In this document: positions 28,994 to 36,114 of the stretch, one piece after another
Layout of the letters: every line of letters begins with the position of its first letter
How positions within the stretch are numbered: the first letter of the stretch is position 1
Assembly: GCF_010104355.1 (NCBI RefSeq)
Contig: NZ_CP044972.1
Span: forward strand, 2,542,001 to 2,606,000
From: Hydrogenophaga sp. PBL-H3
GTDB lineage: Bacteria; Pseudomonadota; Gammaproteobacteria; Burkholderiales; Burkholderiaceae_C
Direction: 5' to 3'
Length of the DNA stretch: 64,000 bases
The notes under the pieces: model-generated
Databases searched by the model: none
Told to the model about the DNA's origin: nothing
What the model saw: the letters and a program-made list of their open reading frames with translations, nothing else
Translations under genes and position numbers: made by a program

Positions 28994-29254
28994 ATGAACG
29001 TGTACGAACAAGTCTTGCGCGTGCTGGACGATGCCCTCAGCCTGCAAGGGCGCTCCGTTGCCTTTGATCGCGGCACGCCTTTGTTGGGCGCGCTACCCGA
29101 ACTCGATTCCATGGCCGTGCTGGCCCTGATCGGCGGCCTTGAAGACCACTTCGGCATTGCATTCAGCGACGAGGTGCTCAATGCTGACGTGTTTGCCACC
29201 GTGGGCACCTTGACCAGTCTGGTCGAGCAGCACCTCAGTGGTCATCCCACGTGA
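28994..29254 (+). CDS. Acyl carrier protein of the exosortase A cluster
   Basis: An 86-residue acyl carrier protein. The phosphopantetheine site is Ser39 in LDSMAV, within a predicted four-helix fold (EQVLRVLDDAL; VLALIGGLEDHFGI; TVGTLTSLVEQHL). It is a dedicated carrier, distinct from fatty-acid-synthase AcpP, and probably accepts the acyl group from the AMP-ligase and hands it to the FeeM-like acyltransferases. Its stop overlaps the GTG of hydrolase 2 (GTGA). Confidence 0.9.
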   Translation: MNVYEQVLRVLDDALSLQGRSVAFDRGTPLLGALPELDSMAVLALIGGLEDHFGIAFSDEVLNADVFATVGTLTSLVEQHLSGHPT

Positions 29255-30123
29255 CCCCCACCGACCGCGAAGTCCTGCCCAAGGCATTTTTCCTGCCCTC
29301 TGGCGGCACCGATCATGACGAGAGCCAGCGGTTTTGCCTTTTTCATTCGCCGCAAGGCGCCCCGCGCGGGCGCGTCCTGTACCTGCACCCGTTTGCCGAA
29401 GAACTCAACACCACCCGCCGTGTGGTCGCTCAGCAAGCCCGCGCCATGGCCAGGGCGGGCTACGCGGTGTTGCAGATCGACCTGCTGGGCTGCGGCGACA
29501 GTTCAGGCGACTTTGCTGAGGCGACGTGGTCTGACTGGCTCAATGACGCGCAACTGGCCCTTGGATGGTTGAACTCAAAATCCGATGGTCCGTTGTGGCT
29601 CTGGGGCTTGCGTTCGGGCACCCTGCTGGCCACCGCGCTGCTGAGCAGGCTGAGCCAACCGGCCAACCTGCTGTTGTGGCAACCCGTGGTCAGCGGCCCG
29701 CAGGTACTGCAGCAATTCCTTCGACTGCACGCTGCAAGCCAGTGGCTCGGCTCGCAAAAGGCGGACGGACCAACTCCCGCTCAGCGACTTGCTCAGGGCC
29801 AAACCGTGGACGTCGCCGGCTACACCATCGGTCCTGAATTGGCAGGGGGCTTGGCAGACGCACGCCTGCAACCGTTCGATGGAGGGACCGCCGGGCGGAT
29901 TGTCTGGCTTGAACTCTCCACCCAGTCCGATGTCGCCTTGAGCCCGGCAGGGCAAAGTGAGTTGCGACGCTGGCATGCGGCCCATTGGGAAGTGGATGCC
30001 CGCTCGGTGGCAGGCCCCGCCTTCTGGCAAACGGTGAGCGCAGACGAGGCACCAAACCTGATCAGCACCACACTCGCAGCAATGGTGGATCAACACGCCT
30101 CGCAGCTTCGTGTCGCCCCATGA
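29251..30123 (+). CDS. Exosortase A system-associated hydrolase 2 (alpha/beta fold)
   Basis: A 290-residue alpha/beta-hydrolase-like protein starting at a GTG that overlaps the ACP stop. The strand-loop LYLHPFAEELNTTRR (oxyanion-hole region) and DLLGCGDSSGDF are typical of the exosortase-associated hydrolase 2 family. The nucleophile elbow reads GLRSG: the usual G-x-S-x-G serine position is occupied by Arg, with Ser one residue later. It may thus lack hydrolase activity or use another mechanism. It is translationally coupled to hydrolase 1 through ATGA. Confidence 0.88.
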   Translation: MTPTDREVLPKAFFLPSGGTDHDESQRFCLFHSPQGAPRGRVLYLHPFAEELNTTRRVVAQQARAMARAGYAVLQIDLLGCGDSSGDFAEATWSDWLNDAQLALGWLNSKSDGPLWLWGLRSGTLLATALLSRLSQPANLLLWQPVVSGPQVLQQFLRLHAASQWLGSQKADGPTPAQRLAQGQTVDVAGYTIGPELAGGLADARLQPFDGGTAGRIVWLELSTQSDVALSPAGQSELRRWHAAHWEVDARSVAGPAFWQTVSADEAPNLISTTLAAMVDQHASQLRVAP

Positions 30124-30965
30124 GAGTCCGTGAACAAGCCATCCAGATGATCGGCCCTGAGGCCGACATGCTGGGCATCGTGAGCCTGCCCCCAGAGGAC
30201 GTCGCCGCGAAGCACACGGCGGTCGTCATCGTGGTCGGCGGCGCCCAATACCGGGTGGGCAGCCACAGGCAATTTGTGCAACTGGCGCGCCGCCTGGCCG
30301 CAGAGGGGCACCCGGTACTGCGCTTTGATCTGCCGGGCATGGGTGACAGTCCGGGTATCCTCCTGCCATTTGAAGCCACTTCGGACCCTATCGGACTGGC
30401 CATCGATGCGTTGTACCAGCACTGCCCCGGCGTAGACCAGGTGGTCCTGTGGGGCCTGTGCGATGGAGCATCGGCCAGTGTGCTGTATCTTCGAAACACA
30501 CAAGACCCGCGCGTGGTCGGACTGGCGCTGCTCAATCCGTGGGTACGCTCCGAAGCCAGCCACGCCCGCGTTCGAGTCAAACACTACTACCGCCAAAGGC
30601 TCCTGGACCCATCCTTCTGGCGCAAGTTGCTAGGTGGGCAGGTGGGATGGCAGGCACTTCGAGGTCTGGGTCATAACCTAATCGCCATGCGCCGCCATGA
30701 GCCCACGCCACTCAGCTTTCAAGATGCCATGGCAGAAGCTTGGAAGGCCTTTCCGGGTGCCATCCTGCTGCTGCTCAGCGAACGTGACCTCGTCGCGAAA
30801 GAGTTCCACGAACTGGCTCAAAGCGACGCACGGTGGCTGGGTTCACTTGAGCGGTCACAGCTTTTTCTGCAACACATTCAAGGGGCAGACCACACCTGCT
30901 CCACCACGACCGCCAGTCGCCAAATGGAGTCATTCGTCTTGTCCTGGCTCCGTCAAATAATGTGA
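30120..30965 (+). CDS. Exosortase A system-associated hydrolase 1 (alpha/beta fold)
   Basis: A 281-residue alpha/beta-hydrolase. It starts with VREQAIQM after the ATG and carries VVIVVGGAQYRVGSHRQ (oxyanion region) and FDLPGMGDSPG. The nucleophile elbow is GLCDG, so cysteine replaces serine as the likely nucleophile. The catalytic His is expected in GADHTCSTT near the C-terminus. The ATG overlaps the hydrolase 2 stop by 4 bases. The pair always travels with exosortase A loci; a thioesterase or acyl-transfer role on the carrier protein is a reasonable guess. Confidence 0.9.
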   Translation: MRVREQAIQMIGPEADMLGIVSLPPEDVAAKHTAVVIVVGGAQYRVGSHRQFVQLARRLAAEGHPVLRFDLPGMGDSPGILLPFEATSDPIGLAIDALYQHCPGVDQVVLWGLCDGASASVLYLRNTQDPRVVGLALLNPWVRSEASHARVRVKHYYRQRLLDPSFWRKLLGGQVGWQALRGLGHNLIAMRRHEPTPLSFQDAMAEAWKAFPGAILLLLSERDLVAKEFHELAQSDARWLGSLERSQLFLQHIQGADHTCSTTTASRQMESFVLSWLRQIM

Positions 30966-31033
30966 TCGGGTTACTCTGCGATGGCACGAGGCGCCCGTTG
31001 CCAAATGCACAAGATTCCCAGTCCTGCGACGGC

Positions 31034-31066
31034 TTACATTTCGGCGACTGCATTTACATTTCAGCG
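31034..31066 (+). repeat. Tandem direct repeats upstream of the acyltransferase promoter
   Basis: TTACATTTCGGCG (31034-31046) and TTACATTTCAGCG (31054-31066) differ at one position and are spaced 20 bases start to start, close to two helical turns. They overlap the candidate PrsR box and lie 39-71 bases upstream of the -24 element, the usual place for enhancer-binding activator sites. Confidence 0.6.
31042..31058 (+). promoter_or_regulatory. Candidate PrsR-binding box upstream of the acyltransferase
   Basis: CGGCG-ACTGCA-TTTACA matches the TGTCG-N6-TTTACA pattern of the two other boxes at 9 of 11 fixed positions, in the same orientation and with the same 6-base spacer. It ends 46 bases before the -24 element. 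Confidence 0.5.
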
Positions 31067-31104
31067 CCCGAAAACCAACCATCATCAAGGTATGGTCGCA
31101 AGGT

Positions 31105-31120
31105 TGGGAAAGCGTTTGCA
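31105..31120 (+). promoter_or_regulatory. Sigma-54 promoter of the first FeeM-like acyltransferase
   Basis: TGGGAAAGCGTTTGCA has the invariant GG and GC exactly 10 bases apart and a perfect TTTGCA -12 element. Predicted transcription starts near 31131, giving a 35-base leader to the ATG at 31166. It lies in the 200-base gap after hydrolase 1, so the acyltransferase can be transcribed independently of the hydrolases. Confidence 0.75.
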
Positions 31121-31165
31121 ACCTATATCAAGCGGGTACCTTCAGGTACGCTGTGGAGAACATCG

Positions 31166-31954
31166 ATGCTGGCGCAAAAATACGAGTACTCGGTCGTGAG
31201 CCGGGGGACCCCGGGCTACGAAGACTACTGCTCTCTGCGACACGAGGTGTTTTGCACGGAACTGCAACGAGTTCCCTCATGCGCAGAGGGTTCGGGCAGC
31301 CGCCCCATGGAAACAGATGGTTTTGACGAGCACAGTTTGCATGTCTTGTGCCGATCGGTAGAGACTGGCGAAGCCGTCGGGTGTGCCAGACTCATTCTTC
31401 CCAGCCCCAAGGGGCTCAACGTCCTGTCTCGATACAAACTCCACACCGCCGCCACTTCGGATGCGGAATCGGTGGGAGAAATCGGCAGACTCGCCATTTC
31501 AAGCAAGCTGCGGCGCTACCGTCGCGATACACAACTCGTTGGTCCGGCCCTGCCAGCGATCTGCTCGGAAGAGATCTGCAGGGAAGTCAAGCGCGACGGC
31601 CCGACCGTCGCCTTGGGTCTCTACCGAGAGATATTCCGACTGGCGAGTGAACACGGCATCACCCACTGCTACGCGGCCATGGAGCCTTCGTTGTCACGAA
31701 TGCTCAATCGTCTGGGATTTCCGTTTCAAGAAGCAGGTCCTGTCAACCATGCGGTTCAACCTGCGAGGCAACCCTACCTTATTGGCGCACACGCAATGCG
31801 CTCTGGCTTGGCGGGTCGGAACTCCTGCCTGTATCAGTTCATTTTCGGAACGGATGCACCGATGGTGGAAGCGTTTGGTGAGCCTTCATGGCAAACGCCG
31901 CGCTCGACTTCCTGCCTGTTGCCATTTGGCGCTCGCATACCCTCTTTGGTCTGA
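31166..31954 (+). CDS. PEP-CTERM/exosortase system-associated acyltransferase (FeeM-like) 1
   Basis: A 262-residue protein of the autoinducer-synthase/N-acyl amino acid synthase fold. Visible landmarks are RHEVFCTELQRVP, EIGRLAISSKLRR and the C-terminal ALGLYREIFRLASEHGITHCYAAMEPSLSRML-type region with LGFPFQEAGP. Such enzymes transfer an acyl chain from ACP to an amino group. The start is the ATG at 31166; the open frame upstream contains the promoter and is not protein-like. The gene ends before a strong bidirectional terminator. A paralogue lies at 40838-41572. Confidence 0.88.
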   Translation: MLAQKYEYSVVSRGTPGYEDYCSLRHEVFCTELQRVPSCAEGSGSRPMETDGFDEHSLHVLCRSVETGEAVGCARLILPSPKGLNVLSRYKLHTAATSDAESVGEIGRLAISSKLRRYRRDTQLVGPALPAICSEEICREVKRDGPTVALGLYREIFRLASEHGITHCYAAMEPSLSRMLNRLGFPFQEAGPVNHAVQPARQPYLIGAHAMRSGLAGRNSCLYQFIFGTDAPMVEAFGEPSWQTPRSTSCLLPFGARIPSLV

Positions 31955-32000
31955 CATTCGGCTTGCATCAACAGCGCGCGTCATTGATTGCGCGTGGACG

Positions 32001-32034
32001 AAAAAAAACCGCGCATTGCCTGCGCGGTTTTTTT
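32001..32034. terminator. Bidirectional intrinsic terminator
   Basis: A8-CCGCGCA-TTGCC-TGCGCGG-T7: a perfect 7-bp GC stem extended by A:T pairs, with T-tracts on both strands. It ends the acyltransferase transcript on the plus strand and the PEP-CTERM transcript on the minus strand. Confidence 0.92.
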
Positions 32035-32052
32035 ACGTTTCAATCTGGTCTG

Positions 32053-33135
32053 TCAAACGACCTTCTTCGACCGCCGAACCACACCAAGGCCGGCCAGTGC
32101 CACACCCAACAGAATGAGGATGCCTGGTTCGGGAATGTCGGTGGTGGACACACGCTTGGTCAGATAAATCTCTTCGCTGGCGCCACCATCGGCTGCGATC
32201 TTGAAATTGCCCCAGAACAAGTTGCCGTCTTTCGCATAGGGACTCAAGTCCATGCTGGGAGCGTAAGCAATGAACTCGGGTGATCCACTACCACGGCTGT
32301 TCGTGATGAGACACCAATCCGCGCCAAACGGCGCTGTAGAACAACCCGATCCGGGAATATACACAGGGACGTTTTGTGGAGCCAACACCATGTCTGGATC
32401 CAACGCCAGATCGCCGCTGATCGAGTACTGACCATCAAAAACGTTGTCGAGCGCCCAAACCACGGGATCGCCATTCCCATCTGTCAATGGAACTCCAGAG
32501 CTGTCGGTCAGATAGACCTGACCGCCGAAGTAGAGTTGAGAAACGGCACCTCCTGCTTGCGGATCAGCCAAATCAAAGTAAAAAACCGGGATGAGTTGAG
32601 GCGAAAGCCAATCAACCACCTCTTGAACGGTCAAGACTGGATCATTGGGATCATTGCCTGGATCACTCGTATCAGTCCCAGTGGATCCACCCCAGGTACG
32701 CACATAAATTGGATCGGTTGTATTGGAAGACTGCGCGTCGGGGAACGGATCGGGGTTGTTGAGCACCCCATCTCCGTTTGCCTTGATCAGCACGCCGATG
32801 TCGAGCTGCCCGGAACCCGACACCAGCTTGCTCCAGTCGCCATAAATGGTGGTCGACAGCAGGCTGGGGGCCAATTTTTGAATTGTCTCCAGCGCCTCGA
32901 TCGAGTAAGAGAGAAACTCGTCGTGGTAACTGGCGATGTAAGTGCCGGGGCTGGTCGCCGTGACGGTACCCTTCAAGCACTGCAGGTTGTTGAGACCACC
33001 GCTCAGAGCGGTTTGAATAGCTGCACCGCAGGGTTCCACATCTGGAAGGACCAACTGGGCGTTCGCTCCTCCGGCCAAACAAAGTCCACCGGTCACAACA
33101 GCTGAACGCACGGCGTTCACAATCATGTTTTTCAT
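32053..33135 (-). CDS. PEP-CTERM sorting-domain protein, 360 residues
   Basis: A secreted protein with a signal peptide (AVVTGGLCLAGGANA) and a C-terminal sorting signal: IPEPG motif, hydrophobic helix LILLGVALAGLGVV and basic tail RRSKK. The mature part is acidic, Asp/Gly/Ser/Thr-rich and has no recognised domain; cysteine pairs (EPCGAA/LQCLKG and SGCSTAP/DWCLIT) may form disulfides. PEP-CTERM proteins are cut by exosortase and released into or attached to the extracellular matrix. The gene starts only 16 bases after the T-tract of an intrinsic terminator, so it seems to depend on readthrough from the neighbouring PEP-CTERM gene. Confidence 0.92.
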   Translation of the reverse strand: MKNMIVNAVRSAVVTGGLCLAGGANAQLVLPDVEPCGAAIQTALSGGLNNLQCLKGTVTATSPGTYIASYHDEFLSYSIEALETIQKLAPSLLSTTIYGDWSKLVSGSGQLDIGVLIKANGDGVLNNPDPFPDAQSSNTTDPIYVRTWGGSTGTDTSDPGNDPNDPVLTVQEVVDWLSPQLIPVFYFDLADPQAGGAVSQLYFGGQVYLTDSSGVPLTDGNGDPVVWALDNVFDGQYSISGDLALDPDMVLAPQNVPVYIPGSGCSTAPFGADWCLITNSRGSGSPEFIAYAPSMDLSPYAKDGNLFWGNFKIAADGGASEEIYLTKRVSTTDIPEPGILILLGVALAGLGVVRRSKKVV

Positions 33136-33150
33136 ATCACACCCCGTGTT

Positions 33151-33186
33151 AAAAAAGGCCGCACAACATGCTTGTGCTGTACGGCC
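33151..33186 (-). terminator. Intrinsic terminator between the two PEP-CTERM genes
   Basis: On the minus strand GGCC-GTACA-GCACAA-GCATG-TTGTGC-GGCC-TTTTTT forms a hairpin with one asymmetric bulge followed by six T. It lies 25 bases past the stop of the 248-residue PEP-CTERM gene and immediately before the start of the 360-residue one, leaving no room for a separate promoter. Confidence 0.8.
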
Positions 33187-33210
33187 TGCCTTACATCTAC
33201 TCAATCTCGA

Positions 33211-33957
33211 TCAAGCTGCTTTTTTCATGCGGCGGGAAACACCCAAGCCCGCAAGACCGAGGCCAAGCAAAGCGATCACTCCTGGCTCAGGAACGGGCTG
33301 CGAGTCGCCAGCAATCGTTGCGGTACCCAGGTGGGTTATGCCACCAATCGGTGAGGGAAGTGGCTGAAACTCAGAGGTGTACTTGAAGTCGGCGCCAAAC
33401 TGCGAGTTCGTGTCGAAGTAGGCAGCAGCCAAACCGCCGGCCACGTTCAGAAAACCAGAACCTTCACCGGTCAAAATGGCACCTAGTGAGCTCACACCCG
33501 TCAGCGAACCGGCCAGAGTGGCGCCAGTACCCAACGGGTCAGCACCAACCAGTGTCAGCCAAGGCGTGCCATCGGAAAACGTGGTCACGTCCTGGAAGTT
33601 GGCGTTTGCGCCCGACACGAAAAAGTTCAGCACACCGCCGGTGAACGTGAAACTTTCACCCACAGCAGGCGTCAGGCTGTTCACCAACGTGTAGCCAGTG
33701 AAAGTGTAGGTCAGTTCGCAACCAGAGCAGAAATTGGTCTGCGTATTGATGGTCGTGATAAGACCGTAGCCCGAGATGGTTTGACCAGCAGTGGTTGCCA
33801 CGCTCTCGACCAGCGTGCTGTTCGCCGAGAAATCAAAGAATGAGTCGGTGTCCCACACAACACCACCCACGTTGACCAAGCCAGCGCTGGCGGAACCGGT
33901 AGCCAGCAGCAAAGTAGCGGCGGTCAACGCCGAAGCTGCGATTCTGTTCAATTTCAT
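33211..33957 (-). CDS. PEP-CTERM sorting-domain protein, 248 residues
   Basis: A secreted protein with signal peptide (AASALTAATLLLATGSASA). The Ser/Thr/Gly-rich beta-type body carries one close cysteine pair (NFCSGCEL). The C-terminal sorting signal is VPEPG, hydrophobic IALLGLGLAGLGV and basic RRMKK. The body has no recognised domain; low charge and many Thr/Ser suggest a matrix or adhesin-like structural role. The start is fixed by AAGGAG at 33965-33970, 8 bases before the ATG. A sigma-54 promoter and PrsR-type box lie upstream. Confidence 0.93.
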   Translation of the reverse strand: MKLNRIAASALTAATLLLATGSASAGLVNVGGVVWDTDSFFDFSANSTLVESVATTAGQTISGYGLITTINTQTNFCSGCELTYTFTGYTLVNSLTPAVGESFTFTGGVLNFFVSGANANFQDVTTFSDGTPWLTLVGADPLGTGATLAGSLTGVSSLGAILTGEGSGFLNVAGGLAAAYFDTNSQFGADFKYTSEFQPLPSPIGGITHLGTATIAGDSQPVPEPGVIALLGLGLAGLGVSRRMKKAA

Positions 33958-34009
33958 TTCCAAACTCCTTGATGTTGATGGGTGAGCGCTGTGCCCTGAA
34001 CCTGTACAA

Positions 34010-34025
34010 AGCAGTTTGTGTGCCA
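34010..34025 (-). promoter_or_regulatory. Sigma-54 promoter of the PEP-CTERM gene pair
   Basis: Minus strand TGGCACACAAACTGCT matches the -24 element TGGCAC exactly and has GC at the right 10-base spacing. Predicted start is near 34000, giving about a 43-base leader to the ATG at 33957. Confidence 0.8.
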
Positions 34026-34088
34026 GGACTGAAAACTTCAACAGAAACAAAGATGAGCGAACACCGGCGTGCCAACGACCCGCATGCC

Positions 34089-34105
34089 TGTAAACAAATC
34101 CGACA
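34089..34105 (-). promoter_or_regulatory. Candidate PrsR-binding box upstream of the PEP-CTERM promoter
   Basis: Minus strand TGTCG-GATTTG-TTTACA, identical at all 11 fixed positions to the box before the HPr-rel-A cassette. It ends 63 bases upstream of the -24 element. It lies in the shared divergent region, so it could also influence the ThiF unit. Confidence 0.6.
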
Positions 34106-34144
34106 TTCGTCGCTCTTTCGCACGGCCTGGGTCGCCGAGGCAAC

Positions 34145-34197
34145 TGGTGTCATTTCCCGGTTCTTCTCGCGCGCGCGCATCTGATAAAAGGTGACAC
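34145..34197. repeat. 8-bp inverted repeat in the ThiF-unit leader
   Basis: TGGTGTCA (34145-34152) and TGACACCA (34190-34197) are perfect inverted copies 37 bases apart, the second ending 25 bases before the ThiF start. A TGATAAAA stretch (34180-34187) between them could be a -10 element. They may be operator half-sites for the 34223-41572 unit. Confidence 0.35.
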
Positions 34198-34222
34198 CAT
34201 CGACGACACATGAGGGCCCATC

Positions 34223-35095
34223 TTGACCACGTTCAACTACACCGACGCCTTCAGCCGAAACATCGGGGTGGTCAACACCGCCGAGCACGAGCGCCTGAAC
34301 AACTGCACAGTGGCGATTGCAGGCATGGGTGGCGTGGGGGGTGACTACCTCATCAGTCTCGTGCGGGCCGGCGTGGGCGGCTTTCATCTGGCGGAGTTCG
34401 ACGAATTCGAGTTGTTCAACTTCAACCGCCAGTACGGTGCCAACACCCAGACCATCGGCCTGCGCAAGCTCGACGTGATGGTGGACATGGCACTCGCGAT
34501 CAACCCCGATTTGCGCATCACGAAATTCGATGAAGGCATCAACGCGGCCAATATCGACAAGTTCTTGCAAGGTGTGGACCTGGCGGTGGATGCCATTGAC
34601 GCCTTTGCAGTCGACATGCATCCCCTGCTGGTGAACGCAGCCACGGCCCGGGGCCTGGCCACCATTGCTGCTGTGCCCTTGGGTCTGGGTGCGGGCGTGC
34701 TCGCTTTTGGCCCCAAGGGGATGTCGTACTCGGACTACTTCGCCATCAAACCTGAGATGTCGGACGACGAAAAGATCGTGCAGTTCATGCTGGGTTTCGC
34801 GCCCGAACTTCATCACCTCAAATACCTCGATCCCAAGACGATCAACCTGAAAGCCCGCAAAGGTCCCAGTTCGATCGCCGGTTGCAAGCTCTGCACCGGC
34901 TTCATCACCACGCAGGCTCTCATCGCCCTCTTGCATCCCCAAGATCTGGAATGCGTGCCTTGGTACACCTACCTCGATGCGCGGCTGAGCCGGTTTCATC
35001 ACCGACGGTTGTGGATGGGCAACCGCAACCCGATTCAACGGCTCAAGAGCTTCGTGGCGAAAAAACGTCTGGCCAAGATGACGGCTGACTCCTGA
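34223..35095 (+). CDS. ThiF/E1-like adenylyltransferase
   Basis: A 290-residue E1-superfamily protein. The nucleotide loop GMGGVG is at 34-39, followed by the ThiF-type NRQYGANTQTIGLRK (N68-R69-Q70, K82) and the Mg-ligand region VDAIDAF (D123/D126). Only one CxxC pair is visible (C221/C224, GCKLC), whereas many ThiF/MoeB proteins carry two. E1-like enzymes adenylate a carboxyl terminus. No ubiquitin-like or ThiS/MoaD gene is nearby, so the substrate may be an amino acid, a peptide or a lipid acid. The start is a TTG at 34223 preceded by GAGGG. It is the first gene of a six-gene plus-strand unit. Confidence 0.85.
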   Translation: MTTFNYTDAFSRNIGVVNTAEHERLNNCTVAIAGMGGVGGDYLISLVRAGVGGFHLAEFDEFELFNFNRQYGANTQTIGLRKLDVMVDMALAINPDLRITKFDEGINAANIDKFLQGVDLAVDAIDAFAVDMHPLLVNAATARGLATIAAVPLGLGAGVLAFGPKGMSYSDYFAIKPEMSDDEKIVQFMLGFAPELHHLKYLDPKTINLKARKGPSSIAGCKLCTGFITTQALIALLHPQDLECVPWYTYLDARLSRFHHRRLWMGNRNPIQRLKSFVAKKRLAKMTADS

Positions 35096-35190
35096 ACCCA
35101 GACTGGAGGTCTGGGGGCGCTACAGTGCCAGCGCCAGGGCAAATACCCTGCGTTAGACTGACCAGCAAGCAGATTCATGAAGGGGTGAGC

Positions 35191-36042
35191 ATGGCAGGAA
35201 CGGTCTGGAGGACATGGCTCGATTCCACGCGTCTGGCACTGAGTCAACGCATGGCCCGGCGCCTTGTAACCGCCATTCTTTTGACCCCACTGGTTGCCGC
35301 CGCACAGACTGACGAAGGCGCCAAGCTGGCCCAGCGCGTGTACGACCGGCCCGACGGCAAAGACGTCACTTCAGTGGTGACCATGTCGCTCACAGAGGAA
35401 GGCAAGCCGCCCAGGGTTCGCGGCATGCTGCTGTTTCGGGCCAGTGGCAAGGGTGGCGATGTGTCAACCCTTATCCGCTTCACCGATCCGGCAGACATAC
35501 AAGGCACCGGGCTTCTCACGCTCGATGGCGCGGACGGGGCCTCCAACCAGTGGATCTACCTGCCTGCCATGCAGCGTGTGCGTCGAGTCGACTCCAACCG
35601 CAAGGGTGGGCGCTTTGTCAATTCCGACTACTACTTTGAGGATTTGCGTGATCGCAAGCCTTCCATGGACAACCACCGCCTGAAGGCACGCGAGCGGGTG
35701 GGAGACACCGAATGCGAGGTACTGGAGAGTGTCCCGACAGAGGCTGGCAACTCGGTGTACCTGCGCCGACTGAGCTGGATTGACCCCAAGAGTCTGTTGC
35801 CTCTGCGCGTCGACTTCTTTGAACGCAACGCAGACCAGCCGAGCAAGCGACTGCTGGTCACCAAACGCGAGTTGATCCAGGGGCACTGGACCGTCATGGA
35901 CAGCACGCTGAGCGACTTGGGCAGTGGTCACCAAACCCGTCTGACGGTGGGCAAGGTGCTGTACGACCGCAACCTCCCGGAGTCGTTATTCACCTCGCGG
36001 GCCTTGGCCGACGAGCGCGTGGAGCGAGAATTCCTTCCGTGA
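35191..36042 (+). CDS. Outer-membrane lipoprotein-sorting (LolA/LolB-like) protein
   Basis: A 283-residue periplasmic protein of the LolA-like family that accompanies MMPL/RND exporters. The N-terminal hydrophobic segment (VTAILLTPLVAAAQ, cleavage near residue 39) is a signal peptide preceded by a 20-residue extension; ATG at 35251 would give a compact signal but lacks a ribosome-binding site, whereas ATG at 35191 has AGGGG. The body has the typical segments NQWIYLPAMQRVRRV and GRFVNSDYYFEDL. It probably shuttles a lipid or lipoprotein across the periplasm for the neighbouring exporter. Confidence 0.85.
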   Translation: MAGTVWRTWLDSTRLALSQRMARRLVTAILLTPLVAAAQTDEGAKLAQRVYDRPDGKDVTSVVTMSLTEEGKPPRVRGMLLFRASGKGGDVSTLIRFTDPADIQGTGLLTLDGADGASNQWIYLPAMQRVRRVDSNRKGGRFVNSDYYFEDLRDRKPSMDNHRLKARERVGDTECEVLESVPTEAGNSVYLRRLSWIDPKSLLPLRVDFFERNADQPSKRLLVTKRELIQGHWTVMDSTLSDLGSGHQTRLTVGKVLYDRNLPESLFTSRALADERVEREFLP

Positions 36043-36114
36043 CAACCTTGGTCGCAGGGGTGCGCTCGCGACGAAATCGATATGCAATCAACCATCAGAC
36101 GAGGAGCAATGTTC

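Noticed and set aside
30966-31165. Upstream extension of the acyltransferase frame to 30962
   Set aside because: The stretch holds the direct repeats, box and sigma-54 promoter, and the extra residues have no resemblance to the family N-terminus.
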